Shown: positions 1-7,694 of the stretch, in pieces
Layout: each line of letters starts with the position of its first letter
Numbering within the stretch: position 1 is the first letter of the stretch
Assembly (NCBI GenBank): GCA_022844165.1
Contig: JALHMH010000016.1
Location: 1-64,000 of the forward strand
Direction of reading: 5' to 3'
From: Lysobacterales bacterium
GTDB taxonomy: Bacteria > Pseudomonadota > Gammaproteobacteria > Xanthomonadales > SZUA-5
DNA length: 64,000 nt
Notes under the pieces: model-generated
Databases searched by the model: none
Told to the model about the DNA's origin: nothing
What the model saw: only the letters and a program-made list of their open reading frames with translations
Program-made: the position numbers and the translations under genes

Positions 1-66
1 CGTTCGGAACGACCAAAATCGAGCTAAAATCACCCCTGACGTTCGAGCCCGTTTGCACCACACGAA

Positions 67-104
67 GTGGCTCGATTCACCCGCTCATCGGGTGGCTCGA
101 TTCA
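67..104. repeat. Two direct repeats, possible IS21-like terminus
   Basis: The 13-mer GTGGCTCGATTCA occurs at 67-79 and again at 92-104, 25 bp apart. Short repeated subterminal motifs of this kind are typical of IS21-family ends, where the transposase binds. No istA or istB gene is visible in the window, so this would be an end lying at or beyond the left edge. The identification is inference; the repeat itself is seen directly. Confidence 0.35.
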
Positions 105-570
105 GGTGCTCAGTGACAGTCGAATCGTTGAAGCTGGGTCGGTGCAGTCGTCTATTCGTTCTTTGATTGGGGCTTTTTGGTTGCGCCTGGACATCATGGG
201 TTCCGCCAGTGCTGTGCCTATCGTTCAAGCGAAACCCGGTTTCGCGAGCGACGTCGGAGATCGCGTTGCCGAGTTGGATGTTCATCTGCACCAGCGCCGT
301 CTGCATGTGCTGTACGCAGCGCGCTTGATTGCGCAGCAGCATCGAGCGCTGCCGCGTGTAGGCGCGCAACACGCACACCGCTTCGCGCGGCCGATAGGCG
401 CCGCGCAGCAAACCGTAGCTCAGCAGTTGCTGCAACCATTGGCAATCCAGCACATCGCTCTTACGGCCGCTGACGTTCTTGATGTGCCGGGCATTGACCA
501 GCAACACTTCAACGCCGCGCGATTCGAGCAGCTCGAAGAAGGCAATTCAGTACGCCTCGGTTGACTCCAT
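85..570 (-). pseudogene. IS110-family transposase remnant (N-terminal part)
   Basis: Reading leftward from 570 the frame gives MESTEAY, a TGA stop at 549-547 where the family has Trp, and then IAFFELLESRGVEVLLVNAR, HIKNVSGRKSDVLD and QWLQQLLSYGLLRGAYRP, the hallmark N-terminal DEDD-type region of IS110 transposases. Similarity fades after residues equivalent to SDVARETG (near 230), so the C-terminal Ser-containing half is absent. A GTG start at 507 would allow a 140-residue product, but the premature stop and loss of the C-terminus argue for a dead gene. It sits at the edge of an accessory region with further IS and toxin-antitoxin remains. Confidence 0.8.
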
Positions 571-602
571 CGCGGGGCGGCTTAACTGAAGCATTGGCTG
601 TC

Positions 603-630
603 AGTGCGGGCCTACTTGCTCCTTGCGGTC
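603..630 (+). repeat. Cassette-boundary-like repeat, left copy
   Basis: The segment AGTGCGGGCCTACTTGCTCC and the 8 bases after it match the segment at 1280-1308 at roughly 20 of 28 positions. The two copies bracket the toxin-antitoxin pair, one in front of the antitoxin gene and one in front of the SUKH gene. This resembles gene-cassette boundaries in chromosomal integrons, but no full attC fold is evident. Confidence 0.35.
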
Positions 631-679
631 AGCACTACGGTGTACTACAGTTGGCTACCGATGAGTTGAGAGTCGAGTT

Positions 680-952
680 ATGGGTGTAACGTCTGTGAGG
701 CTTCTGCCTGAGGTTGAAGACGATCTGAAAGCGATGTCCGGACGGCTACAACGCAGTAAGAGTTGGCTGATAAATCAAGCACTTCGTGAGTACATTTCTC
801 GAGAGTCCTTGGGGGAAGAGCGTTGGAAGGAGACGCTTGGCGCGTTGGAGTCGCTCAAGGCCGGAAAGGTCGTGGAAGGCGAGGATGTGCACGCTTGGTT
901 GCGCTCCTGGGGTGGCCCTGACGAGCTGGCTGCGCCGCACTCACGGTCATGA
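680..952 (+). CDS. Ribbon-helix-helix antitoxin (CopG/ParD/RelB type)
   Basis: A 90-residue protein starting MGVTSVRLLPEVEDDLKAMS with an N-terminal beta strand followed by two helices (RSKSWLINQALREYISR, about residues 26-42), the usual ribbon-helix-helix DNA-binding fold. The acidic C-terminal half (about residues 45-80) would wrap the toxin. It overlaps the following RelE/ParE toxin by 4 bp (ATGA), the standard translationally coupled layout. By family knowledge it neutralises the toxin and represses the operon. The cassette-like repeat at 603-630 lies just upstream. Family assignment is firm; the exact subfamily is not. Confidence 0.85.
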   Translation: MGVTSVRLLPEVEDDLKAMSGRLQRSKSWLINQALREYISRESLGEERWKETLGALESLKAGKVVEGEDVHAWLRSWGGPDELAAPHSRS

Positions 953-1230
953 CGCTGATCTATACGGATGTAGCCCTGGAAGACTTAAAGCGGCTAAGAG
1001 CATTCATTGCGGAAAAGAACCCAGCCGCGGCAAGAAAGGTCGGTGAGGATTTGGCGAAGCGAATCGAGGGCCTTCGCGCATTTCCGAAGATGGGTTGGGG
1101 AGTTGATAAGGCTCCAGATCCGGAGGTGATCCGAGATTTTGCCTTTGGGAATTATGTGGTCCGCTACGCGGTGCACGCTGAGATTATTGCCATCCTTCGT
1201 ATTTGGCATCACCTTGAGAATCGGAGCTGA
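949..1230 (+). CDS. RelE/ParE-family toxin
   Basis: A 93-residue basic protein of the RelE/ParE superfamily. The pattern YTDVALEDLKRLRAFIAEKN (helical hairpin), then LRAFPKMGWG and the C-terminal strands RDFAFGNYVVRYAVHAEIIAILRIWHHLENR match this fold, including the closing strand with a His-His pair where RelE toxins carry catalytic or substrate-contacting residues. Members either cleave ribosome-bound mRNA (RelE) or poison gyrase (ParE); sequence alone does not decide which. The start codon overlaps the antitoxin stop, so the two are one operon. Confidence 0.85.
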   Translation: MTLIYTDVALEDLKRLRAFIAEKNPAAARKVGEDLAKRIEGLRAFPKMGWGVDKAPDPEVIRDFAFGNYVVRYAVHAEIIAILRIWHHLENRS

Positions 1231-1279
1231 CACAGGGGCCGAAGTACGGCATTTTCCAAAGCAATCGTTGCGCGGCTAG

Positions 1280-1308
1280 AGTGCGGCCTAATTGCTCGTT
1301 AGGTTAAT
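1280..1308 (+). repeat. Cassette-boundary-like repeat with CCTAA/TTAGG palindrome
   Basis: Contains CCTAA (1287-1291) and TTAGG (1299-1303) as an inverted pair and GTTAGGT at 1298-1304, which fits the GTTRRRY core of integron attC sites. It resembles the segment at 603-630. A canonical long attC stem with an R'' box at the expected distance is not seen, so this may be a degenerate or different boundary element. Confidence 0.35.
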
Positions 1309-1312
1309 TTTC

Positions 1313-2053
1313 ATGACATCCCGCGAGGAAAAGTTGAGGCGCCGCGCCATGGCCCAAGCGGCTGAGACCGCCGGAGAAGAAGCGCGCCGTCCTCGATTCG
1401 CCACTCGAGTCGGTATCGACCCATGGTCTGAGGTGCTGCGGGAGCTTGACGGCGTTGTCCTTGAAGTGGTCGAGAGTAGGGCCGAGCGAATCAAGCGATT
1501 CCGGGTTCTTTATCCGGAGGCCTACATGCTGCTCGAGGCGGGCACTATGCTCAAACCTCCGGCAACTGCTGACGAACTTGGAGAAGCCGAGCGGAGACTT
1601 GGGCTGTCGCTAGCTCGGCCCCATCGCGAGTTCTTTCTTACCTCCAACGGGCTAACACTTCCGGCCTACTGCCTGTTCCAGCCTTTGCAGGAGCTGAGGT
1701 CATACCCCGAGGCTGATCCCCTCGGGGCTGAGCTACTTGAATGGTATTTTGAAGAGGTCGATAGCCCGTCCGACTCTGAGTATTTCAGCTACGATGACCC
1801 CGGCACAAACGACGAGATTCGCGCCGAGTACGCGCGGTCTGCCGTTGCGCTCAATGGCGCAGTCCCAGAGTCACACGTTGCGTCGAAGGAGTTCGGATGG
1901 ATCCTCCTCGTTCGAGAGGTACGCTTCGATGATGGCGAGTACGAGATCTGGGAGCACGGCTCCTGGCACAACCGGCGCTACAGAACCTTCGGCGCTTACT
2001 TCGAAAGTGCTCGGCAAGCCATTGTCGAGTCGCTCGATTTGCTGTCGATTTAA
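1313..2053 (+). CDS. SMI1/KNR4 (SUKH) family protein
   Basis: The SUKH core is seen around residues 75-110 (TADELGEAERRLGLSLARP, then EFFLTSNGLTLP) and continues to a Trp-rich end (FGWILLVRE, YEIWEHGSWHNRRYR). SUKH proteins act as immunity proteins against contact-dependent or polymorphic toxins or as general toxin-neutralising modules, often in cassettes. The first 55 residues are charged and Arg-rich and are not part of the usual domain. I chose ATG 1313 rather than the upstream TTG 1292, which lies inside the repeat. No matching toxin gene is adjacent; it stands alone behind the toxin-antitoxin pair. Confidence 0.75.
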   Translation: MTSREEKLRRRAMAQAAETAGEEARRPRFATRVGIDPWSEVLRELDGVVLEVVESRAERIKRFRVLYPEAYMLLEAGTMLKPPATADELGEAERRLGLSLARPHREFFLTSNGLTLPAYCLFQPLQELRSYPEADPLGAELLEWYFEEVDSPSDSEYFSYDDPGTNDEIRAEYARSAVALNGAVPESHVASKEFGWILLVREVRFDDGEYEIWEHGSWHNRRYRTFGAYFESARQAIVESLDLLSI

Positions 2054-2059
2054 CCTTTC

Positions 2060-2290
2060 AAGAGACACCTGCCAGCTAGCAGATTTTTCTCCCGGTTGCT
2101 GGGCGCGATGCATGAGGTTGCGCATGGCGCGATCTCGTGCTGTTGTTCGACGTAGGCCTGGCCTTGATCGACGCATTGCTCGCCTCTGGTGATCGTGGTG
2201 TAGACCAATCGCGCCAGTTTTTGCGTGCTGGCGGTGACGGCCTTGGCCTTATCCATGCGGTCGCACGACGCCGGAGATTGGCGTCGAAGG
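2060..2290 (-). pseudogene. IS110-like transposase remnant (C-terminal part)
   Basis: On the minus strand the frame reads MDKAKAVTASTQKLARLVYT, then TITRGEQCVDQGQAYVEQQ, which resembles the C-terminal tail of a group of IS110-type transposases. A frameshift near 2140 moves the continuation (RDRAMRNLMHRAQQPGEK) to another frame, so the gene is dead. The N-terminal remnant at 85-570 lies on the wrong side to be the missing half of the same copy, so at least two separate insertions or a rearrangement are needed. The family assignment is from recall of the tail pattern and is moderate. Confidence 0.45.
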
Positions 2291-2517
2291 CGATTGGCTT
2301 CGGCGTACAGCGACGGCCGCGAGCTTGAGTTCCTAAGCGATCCGATCGGCGCAGTGTTTGGTTTTGCCATGGGGCGGCTGCCGCGCGTGCCAGATTGATT
2401 TGCGCGGTGCGCATCTTTTGCCTCTGCTGGCGAGCACGGTGCAGCAATTGGATGACCTGCTGCGATTCGGTCTTGATCGGAACGGCCGAATATCGGCGGC
2501 GCGCAGCGCAACCCGAT

Positions 2518-2688
2518 CGAGGCCGGCATGAGCATGCCATGGATGGCCGCTTGCACCAGAATCAGCGGCTTGCGCCCCCACCACTTGCCCAGCCCGGTCA
2601 GCGTCTGGCTTGCACCTGCCTTGCGCTCTTTGTATGCCTCGGCGGACAGACGGGCGATGGGGTATTGCGTTTCGATAAAAGCGGGCAT
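2518..2688 (-). pseudogene. DUF1156 DNA methylase, N-terminal stump
   Basis: About 57 residues beginning MPAFIETQYPIARLSAEAYK and including LTGLGKWWGRKPLILVQA match the N-terminus of DUF1156 domain adenine-specific DNA methylases, large proteins found in phage-defence islands together with DUF499 ATPases. Similarity stops after GMLMPAS at 2518, where transposase-derived sequence follows, so most of the gene has been lost. The stump starts 5 bp after the vapC stop codon, as if it had been the third gene of that operon. ATG 2688 fits the family start better than TTG 2697. Confidence 0.7.
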
Positions 2689-2693
2689 ATTGC

Positions 2694-3095
2694 TCAAGGG
2701 GTAGTGACCCAGTTATCGAGCTGTAAGCCCGGCACCTTGGCGAACTCGCGGGTGTTGTTGGTGACCAGCATCGCCTGCTGGCTCAGTGCGTGTGCGGCAA
2801 TCATGGTGTCCAGCGAGCCAATCGGCGTGCCTCGGCGCTCCAGGTCGGCGCGCAAATCGCCATACGCCCACACGGCAGGGGCGTCAAAAGGCAACAAGGT
2901 CAGCGGGGCCAGAAACATTTCCAGCGCCTGCCGGTTGCGCGCCGAGCCACTCTTGGCTACGCCAAATGCCAGTTCTGCGGCCACGACGCTGCTCAGGCCA
3001 ATGTCACCCAAGCGGTACGCTGAAAACCGTGCCAGCACTGCAGGGGGTTTGGCATTGATGATGTGGATGCAGATATTGGTGTCGAGCAGGATCAA
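2694..3095 (-). CDS. vapC: VapC-family PIN-domain ribonuclease toxin
   Basis: A 133-residue PIN domain. The four acidic positions are visible: Asp in ILLDTNICIH (residue 5), Glu in VVAAELAFG (about 41), and the pair in GSLDTMIAAHA (about 98) and NNTREFAKVPGL. VapC toxins are Mg-dependent RNases, often cutting initiator tRNA; this one belongs to the tRNA(fMet)-type group by overall pattern. The start codon is TTG 3095, overlapping the vapB stop by 4 bp, so it should be translationally coupled to the antitoxin. Apparently intact. Confidence 0.9.
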   Translation of the reverse strand: MILLDTNICIHIINAKPPAVLARFSAYRLGDIGLSSVVAAELAFGVAKSGSARNRQALEMFLAPLTLLPFDAPAVWAYGDLRADLERRGTPIGSLDTMIAAHALSQQAMLVTNNTREFAKVPGLQLDNWVTTP

Positions 3096-3325
3096 GTGCT
3101 GATCTCGGCACGGATCTGATCGTCAGGCTGCTCCCGCGCCAGGACAAAGCCCGGCTCAAAGGCGGCCAGCCCCGCTTCAAGCGTTTGCCAGGGGTCATTC
3201 ATCGGTAGCAAGAGCACGCCGTTGCCGAAGTGCATCACAACGACCTCGGTGCCGGTAAACCGGTACTCTTTTGGCAAGCGAACAGCCTGACTTCGGCCCG
3301 ACTGAAAAAGGCGTGCGGTGTCCAT
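3092..3325 (-). CDS. vapB: VapB-family antitoxin (AbrB-type)
   Basis: A 77-residue protein whose first 45 residues (TARLFQSGRSQAVRLPKEYR, then VVMHFGNGVLLLP) form the swapped-hairpin AbrB/MazE-like DNA-binding domain typical of VapB. The acidic tail (EPGFVLAREQPDDQIRAE) would occupy the VapC active site. A clear ribosome site GGAGG lies 6 nt before ATG 3325. It overlaps vapC by 4 bp. The family is expected to autoregulate the operon from the upstream region near 3330-3350. Confidence 0.9.
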   Translation of the reverse strand: MDTARLFQSGRSQAVRLPKEYRFTGTEVVVMHFGNGVLLLPMNDPWQTLEAGLAAFEPGFVLAREQPDDQIRAEIST

Positions 3326-3379
3326 GTGAACCTCCGAAAGGAAGGGTGATTACCAATGATAGCTACTTTTTCGGAAGTG

Positions 3380-3778
3380 CTAGCCCGCATATTTCATGAG
3401 GGAACGCGGAAGATCGCGAAGGGTGAGGAGGGCAAGCTTGCGCCGCATGCGGCGCGCCCGCTCGAACGGGCGGCGGCTATGCCGCCGCACCGGACTGAGA
3501 GAGGGCAAGCTTGCATCGCATGCGATGCGCCCTCTCGAACGACTGGCGGCTGCGCCGCCAGGCCGGACCTTTGCGCCGGAATCGAGGCGCGAGAAGAAGG
3601 AATGGTTGTTCCATTGCGACGACGAGCAACGAAGAGTCCGGCGCAAAGAACGAGCGAGGGCCGCGTTAGCGAGGAAATGGCAGTGGACACTCTGTCATTC
3701 CAACCAATTCGAAGATTTCCGCGCCGTTACAACGAAATCAGGCCATTTGCTCGCGACCTTATGAAATATGCGGGCTAG
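3380..3778. mobile_element. MITE-like element with 18-bp perfect inverted ends
   Basis: CTAGCCCGCATATTTCAT at 3380-3397 is repeated exactly in inverted orientation at 3761-3778, giving a 399-bp unit. It has no convincing transposase gene, so it would be non-autonomous. Inside are two tandem copies (about 3428-3495 and 3500-3567) of a hairpin module: a palindrome GCCGCATGCGGC in one copy is replaced by ATCGCATGCGAT in the other, and GGCGGCtatGCCGCC by GGCGGCtgcGCCGCC, so the pairing is kept although bases changed. The second hairpin resembles one in the six-copy repeat family described elsewhere. The ends resemble IS termini, but I cannot name the parent IS. Confidence 0.7.
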
Positions 3779-3810
3779 TCGACGATCAATAGTGCGGGCG
3801 CCAGGAATGT

Positions 3811-3856
3811 CGCCCCTACGTTCGCCGAGTCCTGTAGGGGCGCGATGAATCGCGCC
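3811..3856. repeat. REP-like double palindrome
   Basis: CGCCCCTAC (3811-3819) pairs with GTAGGGGCG (3834-3842), and GGCGCGAT (3839-3846) pairs with ATCGCGCC (3849-3856). Palindromes of the GTAGGGGCG...CGCCCCTAC type are common intergenic repeats in many bacteria. The rest of the stretch 3857-4031 before the nuclease gene shows nothing else that I recognise. Confidence 0.6.
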
Positions 3857-4031
3857 ATCCATCATTTTCCTCGCTGTTTCGCGCCTGCAACATTGCGTGG
3901 GCAGAATGTAAGATATAAACGCGCGATCGGGCTTTGTTGTCTATTCGCGCGCCCATCGTTCAACCAGCCACGCCATCTGCAGCGCCGCATCAATCCAGGT
4001 GCGCCTGGACTGCCGAATTGGAGAATTCCTC

Positions 4032-7000
4032 GTGCGACAACCCACTTCTTTTGCAGTCTGGCAACGCGCTGTTGTTTTCTGCGTGCTCTCCAGTTTGGCA
4101 TGCGGCGCTTCGGCGCAAGTCTCGCTGACAACGCCGGGCGTTGCGCACACCGAGAACTTCAATTCGCTGATCGATACTGGCACGGCGACTTGGACGAACA
4201 ATTCCACCCTCCCGGGCTGGTTCCACGCGAGAACCGGCACTGGCGTTGCCATCGTCGCCAATAACGGGGGCAGCAATGGCGGCAACCTTTACAGCTACGG
4301 CAGCACACCCGATCGCGCACTGGGCTCACTGGGATCGGGCAATGCCTTGGTGGGGAACCTGTTCTGGGGCATCCGGCTGCAGAACAACACCGGCGTCACC
4401 ATCACCGATCTCCAGGTCTCTTACGTAGGCGAGCAGTGGCGCAACAGTGCTGCCGCGGCCCAGGCGGTCTCGTTCTCGTACCTCGTGGGCAGTCCCACCG
4501 TAGCGGGTACGTTGATCGAATTTCAAACGGCAGGCGTTTCTGTTCCGGCCCTCAACTTCACCAGCCCGATCACCGGCGGCTCGGCTGGCGCGCTTGATGG
4601 CAATGCCGCCGCGAACCGGGTGGCCATCAGCACGACGATTACCGGGCTGTCCATCCCGAACGGCACCGAAGTCATGCTGCGCTGGTCCGATCCCGATCAC
4701 AGCGGTGCCGACCACGGCTTGTCGATCGACGATCTGTCCATCACGCCCAACTCCGGCGGCGTGGTCACGCCCAATCTGACGATCAACGACGTGGCCGTCA
4801 CCGAAGGCGACGTTGGCACGACGACCGCTCAGTTCACCGTATCGCTGTCGGCGGCTGCGGGCGCGGGCGGCGTGAGCTTCGATATCGCGACCGCGGATAA
4901 CACCGCCACCGTCGCCGATAACGACTATGTTGCGAACTCTCTCACCGGGCAGACGATCGCGGCCGGCAGTTCAACCTTCACCTTCAATGTCACCGTGAAC
5001 GGCGACACGACGACCGAGCCGAACGAGACGTTCTTCGTCAACATCACCAATGTCACGGGAGCGACGGTTGGCGACGGCCAAGGCATTGGGACGATCAATA
5101 ACGACGATGTCTCGCTGACGCCGATTCACGATATCCAGGGACCTGGCGCATCGTCGCCGATCGTTGGCGCCAGCGTCTTCACCCGAGGCATTGTCACCGG
5201 GCTTCGCAGCAACGGGTATTTCATCCAAACACCCGATAGCGATGTTGATCTCGATCCGCAAACCTCGCAAGGTCTGTTTGTGTTCACATCGAGCGCACCG
5301 CCGCCGGCGGCTGCGGTCGGCAATCTGGTGCAAGTCACTGGCACCGTCGTCGAGTTTGTGCCCAGCACCGATCCGCTGCAGCCGCCATTGACGGAGCTCA
5401 CTGGGCCAACAACGCTGTTGATTTCGTCAGGCAATCCCTTGCCGGCGGCGGTGCCGCTGACAACCAGCTTCCCCAGCCCCAGCGGCGCTTTCGATCAACT
5501 GGAACGCCTTGAAGGTATGCGTGTTTCGGTGGCATCGATGACCGTCGTCGCACCTACCTCCGGTTTCGTCAACGAATCGAATGCCACCGCGACCAGCAAC
5601 GGCGTGTTCTATGGGGTGGTCACCGGCAACGCACGCCCATTCCGCGAGCCCGGCATTCAAGCGCCCGACCCGGCGCCGAGCGGTAGCATTCCGCCGATTC
5701 CGCGCTTCGATGCCAATCCAGAGCTGATCCGCGTCGACAGCGATGCGGCCGGCCAGCCAGCGCTCAATGTCGGCGTCGGTCAGGTGGTCACCGGTGTGGT
5801 CGGGCCGCTCGATTACGGCTCGCGGGCTTACACCGTGCTGCCGACCAGCCCGATGTCGGTTTCGGGATCGTTCTCTGTCGGTACGGTGAGCGCGCCTACC
5901 GCAGGGGAAGTCACCATCGCGTCGTTCAATCTGGAGCGCTTCTTCGACAACGTGAACGACCCGGCCATCGGCGAGCCGGTATTGACCGCCACCGCCTTCA
6001 ACACCCGCCTCAACAAGGCCTCGCTCGCAATCCGCAATCATTTGCGCACGCCCGATATCGTCGGCGTGATTGAAGTCGAGAATCTGAACACCTTGCAGGC
6101 CTTGGCGACGCGCATCAACAGCGATGCAGTGGCAGCGCTGCAGCCGAGTCCGGACTACACGGCCTTCCTGGTTGAGGGCAACGACGTCGGCGGCATCGAC
6201 GTTGGCTTCCTGGTGAAGAACGCGCCCATCGTTGGCGTTACGCCGCGCGTCACAGTAACCTCGGTCACGCAAGAGCTCGACGGAACCTTATTCGTGAATC
6301 CCGACACCAGCAGCGAACTCTTGAACGACCGCCCGCCCCTGAGGCTCAACGCCGTGGTCAATAATCCCGCTGGCCAGAGTTATCCGGTGACCGTGATCGT
6401 CAATCATCTGCGCTCGCTGATCGGCGTCAGCGATACCGGTCCCGGCAGCAATGGCTGGCCCAGCGCTGGCGCGCGAGTTCGCGCCAAACGGCTGGCGCAG
6501 GCCACCGACCTGGCGAACCTCGTGCAGAGCCGGCAGCAAGCCAACATCAACGAGAACATCGTGTTGATCGGCGACTTCAACGCCTTCGAGTTCAACGACG
6601 GCTTTGTCGACTCGATGGGCGTGATTGCCGGGACACCGGCACCGGCCGGACAGAGCGTGCTGAGCGGTACTGACGTGGTCAATCCAGATCTGGATAATTT
6701 GTTCGATTCGCGTCCGTTGAACGATCGTTATTCGTTCGTGTTCTCCGGCAGCGCGCAATCGCTCGATCACGCGCTCGTCAACTCCGCGATCCTGGTGTCG
6801 ACATCGAGCCAACGCATCGAACATGCGCGCCTGAACGCCGATTTCCCGGAGATTTCGCGCAACGACACCAACAGTGGCGCGCGCTTGTCGGATCATGATC
6901 CGTTGGTGGTTTATCTATCGCCGCTGAACTTCAGCAGCGCCGATGTCAGCGTGACGCTCACCGATACGCCCGATCCGGTTGCCCCCGGCGCGCTGTTGAC

Positions 7001-7334
7001 CTATGTAGCCACGCTCCTCAGCAACGGACCAACAAACGCGACGGATGCGAGCATCTCGCTGCCGTTGCCATCCCCCACCGTTCTGGTGTCGGCCAATGCC
7101 GGCAGTGGCGGAAGCTGCAGTGCCGGATCCGTTGTGGTTTGCTCCTGGCCCGGCACCACCGCTGCCAGCACCACGCGCGTCGCAACCATCGTCGTCAGAG
7201 TTCCTGCCACCGCCAGCGGCACGCTCAGCACAACCGTCACCGCGGGCGCCAGCAACGATGGCAACGCCGGCAACAACACCGCCAGCACCACAACTGCCAT
7301 CTCCCGCCGCCGCATCATTCCCCCGGCGGGCTAG
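4032..7334 (+). CDS. Large secreted nuclease (ExeM-like) with Calx-beta and DUF11 domains
   Basis: About 1100 residues. A signal peptide (hydrophobic FAVWQRAVVFCVLSSLACG, cut after GASA) is followed by an N-terminal jelly-roll-like region, a Calx-beta repeat (about residues 245-360), an OB-fold-like stretch (about 365-600), an endonuclease/exonuclease/phosphatase domain (about 620-960; VTIASFNLERFFD, GVIEVENL, IGDFNAFEFNDGF, DHALVNSAIL, SDHDPLVVYL) and a C-terminal DUF11/CARDB domain. This order matches extracellular DNases used for scavenging nucleic acids or remodelling biofilm. GTG 4032 is preferred because GGAG lies 8-9 nt upstream and it begins the signal peptide. The TAG stop lies in the terminal tetramer of a dispersed repeat, and the end (RRRIIPPAG) lacks the usual sorting tail. 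Confidence 0.85.
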   Translation: MRQPTSFAVWQRAVVFCVLSSLACGASAQVSLTTPGVAHTENFNSLIDTGTATWTNNSTLPGWFHARTGTGVAIVANNGGSNGGNLYSYGSTPDRALGSLGSGNALVGNLFWGIRLQNNTGVTITDLQVSYVGEQWRNSAAAAQAVSFSYLVGSPTVAGTLIEFQTAGVSVPALNFTSPITGGSAGALDGNAAANRVAISTTITGLSIPNGTEVMLRWSDPDHSGADHGLSIDDLSITPNSGGVVTPNLTINDVAVTEGDVGTTTAQFTVSLSAAAGAGGVSFDIATADNTATVADNDYVANSLTGQTIAAGSSTFTFNVTVNGDTTTEPNETFFVNITNVTGATVGDGQGIGTINNDDVSLTPIHDIQGPGASSPIVGASVFTRGIVTGLRSNGYFIQTPDSDVDLDPQTSQGLFVFTSSAPPPAAAVGNLVQVTGTVVEFVPSTDPLQPPLTELTGPTTLLISSGNPLPAAVPLTTSFPSPSGAFDQLERLEGMRVSVASMTVVAPTSGFVNESNATATSNGVFYGVVTGNARPFREPGIQAPDPAPSGSIPPIPRFDANPELIRVDSDAAGQPALNVGVGQVVTGVVGPLDYGSRAYTVLPTSPMSVSGSFSVGTVSAPTAGEVTIASFNLERFFDNVNDPAIGEPVLTATAFNTRLNKASLAIRNHLRTPDIVGVIEVENLNTLQALATRINSDAVAALQPSPDYTAFLVEGNDVGGIDVGFLVKNAPIVGVTPRVTVTSVTQELDGTLFVNPDTSSELLNDRPPLRLNAVVNNPAGQSYPVTVIVNHLRSLIGVSDTGPGSNGWPSAGARVRAKRLAQATDLANLVQSRQQANINENIVLIGDFNAFEFNDGFVDSMGVIAGTPAPAGQSVLSGTDVVNPDLDNLFDSRPLNDRYSFVFSGSAQSLDHALVNSAILVSTSSQRIEHARLNADFPEISRNDTNSGARLSDHDPLVVYLSPLNFSSADVSVTLTDTPDPVAPGALLTYVATLLSNGPTNATDASISLPLPSPTVLVSANAGSGGSCSAGSVVVCSWPGTTAASTTRVATIVVRVPATASGTLSTTVTAGASNDGNAGNNTASTTTAISRRRIIPPAG

Positions 7335-7503
7335 AGTCCTTGACGAAGCAGGATCTGTACAGTTGAGTCAAATTTTCGACCAAAGCGGCTTTGGCTTTGG
7401 TCGCCCCCCTGAGTCATGGGGGTGAGACTCGGCGCTGACAGGCCGCAGGCGTGTGCCGAGTCGAACGCCCGGCGGCTGCGCCGCTGGGCCGGAAATGCGG
7501 CGC
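7331..7503 (+). repeat. CTAR-bounded hairpin element, copy A (3'-truncated)
   Basis: Begins CTAGAGTCCTTGACG at 7331 and shares GAGTCAAATTTTC, the CCCCC/GGGGG hairpin, the GACTCGGC/GCCGAGTC stem and CGGCGGCTGCGCCGCTGGGC with the other five copies. It diverges after GGCCGGAAATGC near 7500, so the right third is missing. Its terminal CTAG supplies the stop codon of the nuclease gene. The following 7504-7694 shows nothing I recognise. Confidence 0.85.
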
Positions 7504-7694
7504 TGAGCTGCGCGGAATGCAGCGCAATCAGCAACTTGCTTACTTAAACGCAAAACCGACGGATTAAGGCCGATGTTAGCGTTGCGCCAGAGCCGTGGCG
7601 GGCGTAGGGCGCTGCCGCGGTGTGCGGATCGGGGTGAGAAAATCCTGGTTGTGCGTACGTCTTAAGGCAAAACTCTGGCGTAGGAACGAACTGG

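Noticed and set aside
3420..3570. CRISPR-like array
   Set aside because: Only two copies of a hairpin unit about 70 bp apart, no regular spacers and no cas genes.
3356..3778. Open frames on both strands inside the MITE-like unit
   Set aside because: They run through palindromic repeats and end exactly at the inverted repeat; composition reflects hairpins rather than protein.
5427..6272. 281-residue frame antisense to the nuclease
   Set aside because: High-GC shadow of the real gene; no start context and no family pattern.
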